From the NCBI GenBank assembly GCA_037074615.1, contig CM073558.1, forward strand, positions 12,772,001 through 12,836,000: 64,000 nt of DNA, given 5' to 3'. Positions 12,021-23,827 of the stretch are shown here, in pieces (position 1 is the stretch's first letter; the number at the start of each line of letters is the position of its first letter). The notes beneath the pieces were generated by a model. The model saw only the letters and a program-made list of their open reading frames with translations, did no database searches and was not told the DNA's origin. The stretch is from Leucaena leucocephala (taxonomy: Eukaryota; Streptophyta; Magnoliopsida; Fabales; Fabaceae). A program made the translations under genes and the position numbers.

Positions 12021-15000
12021 TGATATATCCTATTTTTACCACCTCAGAGTACATATTCAGAAGCATTACATTAACCCAAAAATTAAAATTTTAAAACTTA
12101 CTTCTCAGGTACAGTTCATTTGGTGATTTTTAGATTTATAGTCCAAATTTAAAAATTCATAATTAATTGTACAGAAACCGTATGAAGGTGATCCAAATTT
12201 ATAATTGAAGCTCTTTCATATCTCTTTAAAGGAAAAATATAAATCTGGACATTTACTTTGCTAATTGATATAGTTAAATCTTTACCTCTTACTGTTCATA
12301 TGGCAATTTTTGGAATTTCTAGATTATGTCTCTTAAATTTGGAAATTCATTTCTCTTGACATACACATCCAAATAAGGCTTATTACATATTCATTTAAAG
12401 ATATGGATGTGTACTACGTGCTTATAAAATTTTGTGGATTAATTCCTTCATTTACTAGGTCAAACTAAAGCCATAACAAAACTGTTTTAGGACCTACGAT
12501 TTCAGTTTCCTTTCTTTCACTTTCAATAATTGTTCCATCATGCATAAACCATCTCTTTTGCCTTTCATGCATTCATATACATCATGTGGTTTTTCCATAA
12601 TTATTTCATACATTTTCTTTACATATAATGGATATTACATAACATTATATAAAAAGGCTAACATACATGCATGACATCACTTGTCTACTCTTCCTCTTTC
12701 ATTCCTTAGCTCATGTACCAAATAGGATTCTTCCATCATAAATAACCTATTATGGTTGGTTATGAGAGGGTGAGATTCTAGGGAATCCCAATAGCAAACA
12801 TTATCACTTAAGTATGCAAGATGGATGCTAATGCATGATATGTAATTTCATTAAACTTCTTTCATTAGTGACATGCCATCATGCTATATACTTTTGCATA
12901 AAAGTGCATGGCCATGAAAAACATATTATTCACAATACATTCAAAATCATTTATCATGTCACAACATCATTCAAATATCATATACATATCAACACATAAG
13001 CATACTATATCAAGCACATAAAGAGGTAAGTCCACTACCATGCACTTAAGCTTTCCTCTTGACCTTTAGCCCTTGCTCCCTAGCTTTCCAACCATTAAGC
13101 CGTTATGCCAATCACTTCCCAACATCTTCTTGGATGATTCAAGGTCCTATCATATTCATCACATAATTCATTAGGACCATATACTCCAACAATGTTCAAG
13201 ACTAACCTTGATAAACTCTTTACTAACATAACTTTCTCTAGTCTTCACTAATTAACTTGGCCCTTGAACCAATTGATGTATTGACTTTACCTTATGCAAT
13301 TTCATCTTTTGAAGTTCCAGCTCCTATGCACTGTTCTGTACAAAATTGTATAACACCCTCTTTCCTTTCAAAAATTCTCATTTTGATTTTAATGCTTCCC
13401 ATACTTGTTTCTCTACTTTTTCCCACACAACTTTTCATTTTAAAACCATTAGAAATATCAAAATTATGAAATTCCAATCATAGTTCATGTGAGTAAATAG
13501 TACATAGAAGAACTTCAAAAACTACGACTTGGAATTCCAATGCTTCCAAGGTTCAAAACCTATCCAATCCTACACAAAATCATTATATCAATTCAATGGA
13601 AGCATTAAATCATTGAAATTATATTTCCTTCCATTATGAATAGTACAAACCAAAATGGTTCAACCATAGCAAAGTCAAGAAAATCAACTTGATTCAACAA
13701 CCAATCACTTAACTAGCTTGTTTAAGCTTCAATCATATAACTCTAACTTTAATTTATTCTTTCTCCTTTCATATAAGGTTTTGGGAAGCACAAATACCTT
13801 AGAGAAAACTCAACTTTCTTCCATGAAAACCCTAAGTTTAAGCTCCAAAATCAAAGGAAAATAAGCTAGGATAGATTGCTTACCTTTAATCTCTAGCTTG
13901 CTTAAACTTTGGTACCTTGAATCTTCTTTATCTTGGCTTGAGTTTTCATTTAGCAAGAGGTTCCCCAAGGGTTCTCATGCCACAGTTTTGAGCACAAATA
14001 GTGGGGATATTTATAGAAAAATTCCATGGAAAATGAAGGGCCAAGATCACTTTGTGCACTATTTGATCTAATGGCTCATAATTGCTCTCATATTAAACTT
14101 ACTCACCAAGCCAACTTGAGATAAGGTCACATGACAAAAATCTTCTCGTCCCCTTTATCTTGGACACCATGTGTGAGGGTGTGTGGGTCCCATCATGTGT
14201 AAACCTTAATTCTCACTTTATTCCTTTTTTCTTCTTTTTCAAAAATTTATAAATTATTCATTATTGGACTTAGGCTCCAAGATAACTCTTGGGACTTATT
14301 GCGTTTCCCTAGGATTTCCTTGGGTATAATAGTTAATTGGCATAAATCCCAAGGCATTATCCTTATACTTATATCCTAATTTTAAAATAAATGCTAGACA
14401 TATCTTTTAATGGTTCTAACATTTTTAAAAATTCATTATAATATAAAATAACTCCCTTCCAAAGTCTCATAATTTTTGAGACCCATAAGTCTTGATAAAA
14501 CTTCCTTACATTTCTTTAAGACCCTTTATCAATGTCCGATTTTATTTTAATTACTGAAAGGACATTATCATCTTTTCACACATCATCAGAGTATTTTCTA
14601 ACCTTGGTCAACTATTTTGGAAACTCTTCTTGACTGTTTAACCTTATTCAAATGAATAAAATACCCTTCGTCTAACTCTAATTCAATGACACAACATAGT
14701 GGCATACATTCAATGGCATTTTCATAATTTTATATTTTTCACAGTCTTTATTAGCCCTGGCCCACATACTTATCTAAAAATATCATTGGGCCTATAAGAC
14801 ACCATTTTGGGCCCTTTACATGATCCACTGCCTTCATGGGCTCAATTCCCGAGAAATTCCCCCGAAATATATTTATTGAGTGTTTTAATCCACTTTAAAT
14901 ACCATAATAAATTCTGCATAACTCCTTTTTAAGTTCTGTCAATTTTAGAAATTCTTATATTAATTATGAGAATTTACAACCAAATTTCATCTGATTCTGA

Positions 15001-15431
15001 GGTCTAGAGGATAGTGTATTAATTTCCCTTTCTTCAAAAATTAATATAAAATTTTTGGGACCTCATATCAAAATTCTGTTATGTCAAACTGATCAAAATG
15101 ATTTTCTCTATTTACTGGAAAAATCTTGGACTAATCTGATTCTGGGCATTTCTAAGCCTTTTCCGACTCAAGTTTCAATAATTACCATTGTGCCCTTGAA
15201 CTTTAAAAAATTACACTTTAGGCCTTCAACTTTTCATAATTACACTTAATGGCCCAAAGCTTTTGTCTGCATTCATTTTTCACCATATAAATTTTAAAAT
15301 TTTTAGTTTAGTCCCTCATCTTTATACCTTTGTCTAATCATTATTTTTCCTTTCTATTCATCATCACAATCCTTTCTAAACCTCTTTCCACTATTAGTAT
15401 TATACTGATAAGAAAAAATTAGGATATGACA
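12021..15431 (-). mobile_element. Solo long LTR, subtype B, with perfect TSD
   Basis: On + it reads TGATATATCC...GGATATGACA and is flanked on both sides by TATAC (12016-12020 and 15432-15436), an exact 5-bp duplication. It splits gypsy element 1 between Gag and protease; the two coding sides fit together once it is removed. Length is 3411 bp. On the minus strand it holds TATAAATA (14015-14008). A shortened micro-ORF (13949-13902, 15 codons because of an early stop) is followed by the donor-like GGTAAGC near 13884, and the structural hairpin lies near 12772-12788. There is no internal domain. Confidence 0.9.
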
Positions 15432-15436
15432 TATAC

Positions 15437-16480
15437 AGGTAAGGAGGTAAGTATAAAGGATCTTCCTTTTCCTAAAGCTTACTTTGCTGGAAAGAAAATG
15501 ATTGACCCTAAATTTGCAAAAAATGCTTATACTCTTTTTAATAAAATCAAAATAAATATTCCTATGGTCAAATTTCTCAAAAGAAACCCTAAGTATGCTA
15601 AAGTTTTTAAAGTTGTGTGCTGATAAGAAAAAGTTTAGGCCTCTTGAGAGAATTCAGGTGAATGCTAATGTGTCATCACTTTTTAACGCTGAATTACCAG
15701 TTAAGTAACAAGACCCAGGATCTTACACAATCCCATGCACTATAGGCAATATTCATATTAAGGGAGCATTATTATATCTAGGGGCTGCCATTAATGTAAT
15801 TCATTGGTTGGTATACTTAGCCTTAGGTATTAATAATCTTAGAGACAAAAGTGTAGTGCTCCAATTAGCTGATATATCAATTAGGTATCCTAAAGGAATT
15901 CTTGAGGATATTCTAGTGCAGGTTAAGGATTTAGTGTTCCCAACTAATTTTTATGTTCTAGACATGTCTAGTGAGCTAGTGAATGAGAGCACTTTGACCT
16001 CAAGTAGACATTTCCTTCAAACTTTTAAGACAATAATTAGTATGAAGCATAGTTCCATTACAATGGAGGTTGGAGGACATGTAGTGACTTTCAATATGAA
16101 CGAAGCAATAAAATATCCTTTTGATAATTCTACTTTTGTTGGGTTGAATGCCATTGATTATGCTATTAAAGAAACTAGGGATGTGCATGAATTGAGTTTG
16201 CATAATGGGTATGATCCTATGTTACAAAATTCCCATGAAGCATTTCAGGAACATGTTGATTCAAATTCATCTTTGAGTGCTTATGATAACTATTTTGAGT
16301 ATATTTCTTCTGTTTATTCCTTTTCTTGCTCTTATGGAGGAAATCCATCATGTTTTAATTGTTTTGATGTAAATAGAATACTTTCAGTTTCTAAATATTT
16401 CTCATTCCACCTAACTTTGATACAATTTCATCATTCTCAAGTGATAATGTTTTTGGAAAGGAATTTGTGAGTGATTTTAT
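15437..16480 (+). pseudogene. Gypsy Gag end and aspartic protease, inactive
   Basis: The first part (to about 15620, KINIPMVKFLKRNPKYAKVFK) is the conserved stretch before the protease. After a frameshift, DPGSYTIPCTIGN (near 15711) leads to the protease active-site loop. That loop reads LLYLGAAINV near 15771; the catalytic Asp of the expected D-L/T-G-A-S is Tyr. VVLQLADISIRYPKGILEDILVQV and FPTNFYVLDM (15850-15965) are the conserved flap and C-terminal parts of Athila/Tat proteases. The frame stays open for about 220 codons (15808-16470). The missing Asp and upstream stops make it inactive. The last part (after about 16250) is poorly conserved linker. Confidence 0.85.
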
Positions 16481-16846
16481 AGGAATACAAGACATTGTGG
16501 AAGCTAGAAGTAGAACAAACAAAGAGGGATCAATCTTATATGATACCAAGTCACGACATAAAGACCTCCAAGTCACGACTAGATATAAACTTGATAAGGG
16601 AGAGACTCTCTGTACAACAGACTGAGGATAATTAAGTCATAACAGAATATCAGGGTGCTGAGGGACTGTCTCTTTATGATCCCAGGTCTACACTACAAGA
16701 TGATTGTGTTGTGACCAAATGTTTTAGAGACACTCACTATCATTTGAGTCATGATAGGAAGTTGAAGATAAGCATGAGAGGTCACAACCAAAAATGGCAG
16801 ACACAACCAGTAAATTTCAAATTCCTTTAATTTCATATTCCACTGA
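16481..16846 (+). other. Protease-RT spacer with GTCACGAC words
   Basis: GTCACGAC occurs exactly at 16550-16557 and 16572-16579, with relaxed versions at about 16634 (AGTCATAAC), 16708 (GTTGTGACCA), 16746 (GAGTCATGAT) and 16780 (GGTCACAACC). The words fall in different reading frames, so conservation is at the nucleotide level. I find no protein domain here. The same word appears in the 3' UTR and LTR of this element and in other elements in the window. Confidence 0.55.
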
Positions 16847-17895
16847 TTGGTTAAAAGGCCAACGTGTTATAACTCTACTTATCCTCACTCACATTCAACC
16901 ATTACCTCTCATACTTTAAGATTCTTAAATGATTTGATCTCAAATAATGATATAGGAATGAAAGAGACTAATCTCAACTATGTTGCAGCAGTAGACCAAC
17001 TTAAGCTTAGCACAACTCCTGAAAAGATTACAGGAAAGATGGAATGTCCTCATGAGCTAAATATGAGCAACCTCCAAGAATCTACAAAAGGGAGTATTTA
17101 TAATTTAAATGATCTCCCCCATTTGATCCCTTCTTTTATTCAACCCCCAGAATTAGAGTTAAAAGATTTGCTTTCTAACATAAAGTATGCTTACCTTGAG
17201 CCAAACTCAAAATTTCCAGTAATAATTTCTAGTTCTTTAACTGTTAATGAATAATCTACTTTATTAAGTATGCTTAGAAAGAATAGAGAGGCCTTGGGTT
17301 GGCAATTAGTCGATATAAAAGGGATAAATGCCACTGTTTTCACACATAGTATTTTACTTAATGAAGATTCCAAGCCAATTAAGCAACCCCAAAGAAAATT
17401 AAATCCATTGATCTTTAATGTGGTTAGAAAGGAGATTAATAAATTGTTAAAGGTAGGAATCATATATGATATTTCATATAGTGAATAGGTATCCCCTATG
17501 CATGTGGTGCCTAAAAGAACAGGTTAACAGTAGCAAATAATGAGAATAATGATTTGATACCTACTAGAGTACAAAATTCATGGAGGGTTTATATTGATTA
17601 TCGAAAGTGAAATGATTCTATTAGGAAAGATCATTTTCCCTTACCTTTTATTGATCAAATGCTTGAGAGATTAGCAGGGAAAAGCCATTATTATTTTCTA
17701 GATGGGTATTCAGGATATTTCCATATTCCAATAGATGGACCAAGAAAGTACCACATTTACATGTCCCTTTCATAGATATGCTTATAAAAGAATGTCATTT
17801 GGTTTATGTAATGCTCTAGGCACATTTCAGCGTTGTATGCTTTCTATATTTGCTAATTTTATTGAAAAACACATTTTACCCTTTTGTTAATTTCA
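16847..17895 (+). pseudogene. Gypsy reverse transcriptase, truncated before the catalytic box
   Basis: FIQPPELELKDLLSNIKYAYL (about 17139-17200) is the conserved lead-in of Athila/Tat RT. It is followed by ALGWQLVDIKGI near 17290, QPQRKLNPL near 17385, VVRKEINKLLKVGIIYDIS, and after a stop WRVYIDYRK near 17585. Then come DHFPLPFIDQMLERLAGKSHYYFLDGYSGYF (17630-17720) and FAYKRMSFGLCNALGTFQRCM near 17776-17842. The reading breaks off just after IFANFIEKHI (about 17880), before the (Y/F)MDD box. RNase H is absent. The sequence jumps directly into the integrase N-terminus, so roughly a kilobase was deleted compared with element 2. Confidence 0.9.
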
Positions 17896-19118
17896 TTGTG
17901 ACTGGCCTAATCCCATCTCATTTGTCTAAATTTTAGGCCCAAAAGCTCAAGAGTGAATCTAAATACTTTAGTTGGGACAAACCTTTTCTGTAAAAGTTGT
18001 GCTCAGATCAAGTATTAAGACAATATGTCCCATACCAATATCACAAATCAGTTTTAGAAGCTTGCAATTCATAGGTTTGTGGTGGTCATTTTGGGGTGAA
18101 AAGGAGTGTACGTAGGGTCCTTGAATCTAGTTTCTATTGGCCTTCCCATTTTAAAGATGCTTTTTAGTTTTGTAGAACCTATGATAGGTGCCAAAGATTT
18201 AGGGAGATTAGTAAACGGTATGAGATACCGCAACAATCTATTATGTTTTGTGAGGTTTTTTATGTTTAGGGAATAAATTTCATGGGATCTTTGCCACCTT
18301 TAGCAAGAATTTATTACATTCTTCTGGTTGTAGACTATTTATCTAGGTGGGTAGAGGCTATTCCTACAAGACTTGATGATGCTTAAAGGTCTCTAAATTT
18401 CTAATGTCTCACATCTTTGTAGATTTGGAGTACCTAAAGCATTAATTAGTGGTCAAGGCACCCATTTTCGTAGTAAGTTAATCAATAACTTATTGGCAAA
18501 ATAGGGTGTAACTCATAAAGTCTTAACCCCATACCACCCTCAAACTAATGGGTTAACAGAGCTTTTAATAGGGAAATAAAGCCTATTCTAGAAGGATTGT
18601 TAAGCCATCCAATAAGGATTGAAATTTAAGACTTGACGATGCTTATAGGCATATAGAAAAACTTTTAAAACTCCTCTAGACATATCTCCTTATAGGATGG
18701 TTTTTGGGAAAAATTGTCATATGCCTATGGAAATAGAGCATAGGACACTTTGGGCAGTGAAAGCTTGTAATGAGGACCTTGTAGAAGCTAGTTTAGAGAG
18801 GTTGTTACAGATTCAAGAGCTATAAGAGATTAGATTGGATGACTATAGTATCTCTAAAATTTATAAACTAAAGACAAAAATAATCCATGATGCTCATATT
18901 TTGAGGAAGAGGTTTAAGAAGGGTGATAGAGAGTTAAGGTACCAAGTTAGGTTTAAGTTCAAACATATAAATTCAAAACTAGCTGGGATAGACCTTACAC
19001 AGTTGTTAAAATCCACAAATTTGGGATGCTTGAGCTGAAAAAAGAGGCAGCAGGCAAAATCTTTCAGGCAAATGGCCACCTCTTGAAACTTTTTGAGGAA
19101 TATGTTTTGTCGCCTTAA
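17896..19118 (+). pseudogene. Gypsy integrase, inactive
   Basis: The N-terminal zinc-finger region is badly worn (17940-18150). The catalytic core follows: VFYV-stop-GINFMG near 18255, where the first catalytic Asp is Asn; YYILLVVDYLSRWVEAIPTRLDDA near 18310-18385; and FGVPKALISGQGTHF near 18427, where the second catalytic Asp is Gly. Next is TPYHPQTNG near 18524. The C-terminal part is fairly well kept: TPLDISPYRMVFGKNCHMPMEIEH near 18670, and [23 protein letters not shown] near 18844. It ends with FEEYVLSP and a stop at about 19118. At least five stops or frameshifts interrupt it. The layout is the same as element 2's integrase. Confidence 0.88.
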
Positions 19119-21149
19119 GGCTAGGTTATCCCTTTCCTATCTCTTATCTTTTACAAGTTTTCCTAATGTGATGTTTGTTTGACATGTTGATTTGATGATT
19201 GGAAAGGGATGAACCAGTAGAAGTAGGAGTTAATTTTTTGCTTGACGATTCAATAGGATAGTATTTAATTTTAGTTTGTTTCTATTTTAAATAATACCCA
19301 TGTGTTGTTTACTTATTATTGGTTCTCTGAGCTAAATCCATAGTCAATTGCATGATTTTAGCTTACCCATCTTGTCATCTTTGCTTTCCTTGTGTTGCGA
19401 TGTATGATTTGAATGTGACTGCGAGCTTCACTATGAATTTATATTGAGTAATGTATTTAACTGATGTGCTTAAGTTGGATTTAAATTGATCTTATGTAGC
19501 ACTGTGGTATCTATAATTCTACTGACAGTGAGGACACTGTCAAGTTTAAGTGTGGGGAGATGTTGTTGTTTTTGTTCTAATTAATGTAAAAAATTTTGAT
19601 TAATCCAAACTTTCATCACAAATTTTTTTGTTTTTGTTCTTAATGTGTGATGAATTGCTAAAAATTGGATCCTCGCTTTAAATTGTTTTGCATTTTGCTA
19701 AAAAGGTTTTAGTGTAAATGATATTTTGGGCTTTGAAAACTATCAAGTGGTAGTCTCTGTGTTCTTTCATCGTGACCTGACATGGAATTTTGGACTTAAT
19801 ATGCTCTCTGTGAAAATAAGTAGTGACACAAGCGGTCACGACAATATCTCTATGTATTTAGGTTGTGACTTAATCTTTTTTGGTCATGACTAGTTGTAAG
19901 TTTAGAGCAAGCATTCACTGTGAAATTTGGTCACGACCTCCACTGCTTTCAGTTGCGATTTAAGTATGGAAATGTCCACTTAACTTCTCTTTGCTTTGTG
20001 CAATGCTGTATAGAAGGATTTCTCTTGAGCTACTAAGGTTTTAGAAATGATTTATTGCCCTCTTATTTTTAACCTTTTGCATAAATAGTTTATAGAAACC
20101 ATTATCACACTTAAATTTTTGAAAATTGAAATTGAATTGGAAACACATAAGGTTTTACTGTTAGATTTGGGATTATTATATGATTCTGAGTGATTACTTT
20201 GGAACTTTTAATTCCTAATTTAAGCTAGTTTTCAATTGTGATAAGTGTTTTAATGCCTAGTAAATGAACATTATTTGAGACTTTAACTTATGAGCAATTA
20301 AGATGAAAGCCTTAGTTGGAAGGATTCTTAGCCTAAATTTCTATATTGAGTGGTTATTCAATTGCTTTATATCCTCTAGAACTTGTCTTAACTTTGAGTT
20401 AAAAACTACTTGTGCATTTATGTTATTGAATATAATAGAGGCATTCATTTATAAACTCTTTTATCCCAAACACAAGCCCGAACATATTATATCTATAGTC
20501 ACCCCGTTTGAGCCCATCACTTTTTCTTTCCATCATTTTTTTAGAAAGTCATATATGATATAACATCATTTTTATTCATGTCAAACAAAAATAGAGAGAG
20601 ATAGTGCAAGAAAAATTGAAGAAGAAAGAAAAGAGAAATGAATGAAACACTATTATCAACTCCTATTAGCACAATTACCACCTTTACATCTCTGAAGACA
20701 TGAATTTATGCTATATATTCATTATTAAATGCATATGTTACTTTCTATCCTTCATATTCTATTCCACGTGGACTATCTCTATCATTTCACCCTTAAAAGA
20801 CCTCTTAATTCTTTGCATGAGTGTTGTATAGTTGATGAGATTTAAAGCCATTACAAGCATATGGTAGGATATTTTCTAGTTTGAATTTGAGTGAAAAAAC
20901 CCTAACAATGAGAGGATATAGAGAGCTAAACATTTACACCATTAGAGAGAATCTATTGCGCTCATATAGTTAAGGCTGATTTCATCTAGTAGTTGATTAC
21001 TTGGCATTGCTTATATTGTTACTTTTCCATTCCAAAAGAGATGCTGTATTAATTGTTTAAAGGTGACACTATAGATTATGTTGTTACCTTAGATTTAATA
21101 ACATTAGCTTAGGTGTACTTTATTTCTTTGTCCAAGAGTACAAAGGTTC
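19119..21149 (+). other. Noncoding 3' region of gypsy element 1
   Basis: About 2 kb lie between integrase and the 3' LTR with no supported gene. It contains a hairpin GACAGTG-AGGA-CACTGTC (19524-19541), then a purine tract AAGTGTGGGGAGA (19548-19560). Exact GTC(A/G)(C/T)GAC words follow at 19835, 19883 and 19930. An 86-codon ORF at 20303-20563 partly aligns with an ORF at the same place in element 2 (36283-35867 on -), but neither resembles a known envelope-like protein. Element 2 has the same arrangement. Confidence 0.6.
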
Positions 21150-21158
21150 AAGTGTAGG
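21150..21158 (+). promoter_or_regulatory. Polypurine tract of element 1
   Basis: AAGTGTAGG directly precedes the LTR start TGAATTAATAGG. The matching place in element 2 reads AAGTGTGGG on the minus strand before TGAATTGATAAG. It would prime plus-strand DNA synthesis. Confidence 0.6.
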
Positions 21159-22563
21159 TGAATTAATAGGACACAAATTGTGTATGGTTTCTGTGACATT
21201 TTAAGAGTGTTGTGACAACTTTACCATTCATTTTATGCCTACAATTGTGCTTTTGTGGTAATATATGATTTTGTTTGCCAATATACTGATCTAAGGGTAA
21301 AATGGTAAATTAACTCCTCCAAATTACATATATGTCATTGTTTAGTAACTGGTTGGACTTTTACAGTGAGCTTTGATGTTGAATTACAGGTATTTTAGAG
21401 GAAAACCAATGATTAATGTGAGCAAAAAAGAAATCACAAGACAAAGATAATCAAATCAAGGAAGGTGACTTTTGCGCTCTTTCGTCACGACCAAAGTGTC
21501 CACAGGTTGCGACCTTATTTCTTTTGGGAAGTTTTCCTGCATTCACAGGTCACGACCAAAAATAGGATCTGGTCATGACCAAACAATATATTCAGTGAAG
21601 CTACGCATTTTTTATTAGGTCATTCTAGCAAAGGGAGGATGGTTTTACCTGATAAAGCTAAGAAGTAGTACTCCATCATTCTCTTAACACTCTCTCCACA
21701 ACCTACACACATATCTTTCATCATTCATCTTTCCATCACTATTTTTCTATTTTCTTAATGGTATCTAAGTAGTGATTACAGCATAGCAGGAGTCATGAGA
21801 TGCTAAATCTTTAGTCTCTTGGTGATGGATTGTATATCTTGATCTCATAGACTGCACTGCACTGGGGAGTTTTCTATTTATCTCTACCTTTGTCATGTTT
21901 TAGAATTCCTAGATCTAGGGTTTTTATTGTATGAGTAGGGATTGAATATCAATTGATTATTCTGAGATTCGATTTTGTAATTGAATTTGGATTATTTGAA
22001 TGTTGATTTTAATATGAATATTTCAATTTTGATTTCTGGATAATTGGGTTGTTATCAATGATTGTTGCTAACTAATTTAATTGCTTGAAATCTATGGTTA
22101 TCGATCGATGATCATTTGAGGGCATTTTTATCATCTGATTTAATTATACACTAAGTGGTTTTTAATAGCACATTAATAGTTCTTGAGCAAATTAAACTCA
22201 ATCGATCGATTGAGGGTTTATTTAAGACTTAGTAATTTTTAAAATTCCCATATCAAATTAAGAGCAAGGATAGATAGGTTTCCATCATCGATAGTCTTTC
22301 TTAACATATTCCTTTCACAATCCACTCATTTTCCATCTTAATCAAAAATACAAAAGTATTTACTTTACTACACCGTATTTTATTACATAAAAAATAATCA
22401 AACCCAAAACCCATTTTACTTTCACTCAGGTTTTCAATGGTTTTGTCACTGATTTGCTATGATTCGAAAGAAAAAGGGATCCTTGAGAACAACGATAAGG
22501 TTGTTCCTTATACTACATTAATAGGGTGCAATTATTTTTATTTTGATGGATCGGACGATGACA
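21159..22563 (+). mobile_element. 3' LTR of gypsy element 1
   Basis: The LTR starts TGAATTAATAGGACAC and ends ...GACGATGACA, 1405 bp. Boundaries were set by comparison with both LTRs of element 2 (33979-35449 and 43103-47970), which diverge from it exactly at these points. It contains GTC(A/G)(C/T)GAC words at 21484, 21549 and 21572 and an 18-bp perfect palindrome, CTCAATCGATCGATTGAG (22197-22214). The right flank ATATG (22564-22568) would be its target duplication; the left partner is deleted. Confidence 0.75.
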
Positions 22564-23594
22564 ATATGAGCATCTAGCCACCAAGTCAAGACAAGAGAGA
22601 ACCAAGGTACCAAAGTCAAGTTAGCTAGGAATTAAGGTAAGTAAGCTATCATAGCTTATTTTCATTTGATTCAAGAGCTCAATCTTAAGATTTTAATGAA
22701 AGAACAGTGAGATATTCTCTTGGGTATGGTGCTGTCTGAAACTATATAATATTGGGGGCAAATGAAATTAAAGCTCAAAACATAAAATTGAAGCTTAGAT
22801 AAGTAAGAATCAAGTAATATTGGAATTGTAATCTTGAGACCCTATCTATCACTATTCATGAACCTAGGTAGGGGTTAAAATTTCATGATTTTGATGCTTC
22901 CAATGTGTTTAAAATGAAAAATTATGTGGGATAAAGTAGAGAAACAATTAAGTGTTGGGAGCATTAGAATCAAAATGAGAATTTTTTGAAAATAAAGAGG
23001 GTATTTTTCGGTTATGTACAGAAGTCAATAAAGGAATTTTATTTTTCATAAATCTAAGCTCATATTTGATTTCCTTTGACAAAATTATGTAGGATTGGTC
23101 TAATGAAATAATTATTACAAAGCTAAACCACTAACTCCAAGAATTAAGTTAAGAGTTAGGGGTTTAAAGGGATTTGATGTACAATGTTTATGTAATGGTT
23201 CTAATGAGTTATATACACAATGTGATTGTGTTTAGGGACATAATAGGTGAAAGAAAATGAGTTAAAGAGGATGAACATACAACAAATATTTGGTCGGAGA
23301 GGAGCAAAAGAAAAGGATAAAGTTTTAAGGTAGTAGACTTACCTCTTTATGTGCTTGATGTGGTATGCTTATGTGTTGACATGTATATGATGATTGAATG
23401 ATGTTGTGACATGATAAATGATGTTGAATATGTCATGTATAACATGTTTCCCATGTCCATAAATTTTTAGTCAAAGCATAAAGCATGATAGCATGTCACT
23501 AACTAAATAAAGTTTAATGAAATTACATATCATGCATTAGCATCCATCTTACATATTTAAGTGGTAATATTTGCTACTGAGATTCCCTAGAATA
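22564..23594 (+). mobile_element. Long LTR fragment (left piece; right piece 32333-33123)
   Basis: It starts inside the leader (AAGTCAAGACAAGAGAGAACC near 22585; donor-like AAGGTAAGTAAGC near 22634). It runs to the middle of the family hairpin at GATTCCCTAGAATA, where another LTR begins at 23595. The rest of the same LTR, starting AAATATCACCCTCC and ending GGATATGACA, lies at 32333-33123. The promoter and 5' end are gone. This LTR itself sits inside the copia element, since copia RNase H begins at the next base (33124). Confidence 0.75.
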
Positions 23595-23827
23595 TGTCAT
23601 ATCCTAATTTTCCCCTATCTGTATAATATTGATAGAGGAAAAAAGATTGGAAAGGATTGTAACGATGTTCAAAAGCATAAAGGATATATGAGTTCTGAAG
23701 GAAGAGAGGTACTAAATTAACTAGAAATAAATTATGAGTCATTAAGTGTAATTTTCAAAAGTTCAGGCACCTAAATCCAATTAACAAAAAGTTTAGAGAC
23801 CTAAATGTAATTATGAGAAAGTTAAAC

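Larger units (their letters stand above)
10836..22563 (+). mobile_element. Ty3/gypsy element 1 (Athila/Tat-like), 5' end deleted
   Basis: Element-level entry. Order is gag (10836-12015), a solo LTR insertion (12021-15431), gag end and protease (15437-16480), a word-rich spacer, RT (to about 17895), integrase (to 19118), a 2-kb noncoding 3' region and a 3' LTR (21159-22563). The 5' LTR, primer site and N-terminal gag are missing, removed with neighbouring sequence at the 8027 junction. Domain order and the protease and gag motifs place it in the Athila/Tat group. It is the same family as the minus-strand element at 33979-47970. It is non-functional throughout. Confidence 0.85.

Noticed and set aside
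11668..12066. 132-codon minus-strand ORF
   Set aside because: It is antisense to gypsy gag and crosses the solo-LTR boundary at 12021.
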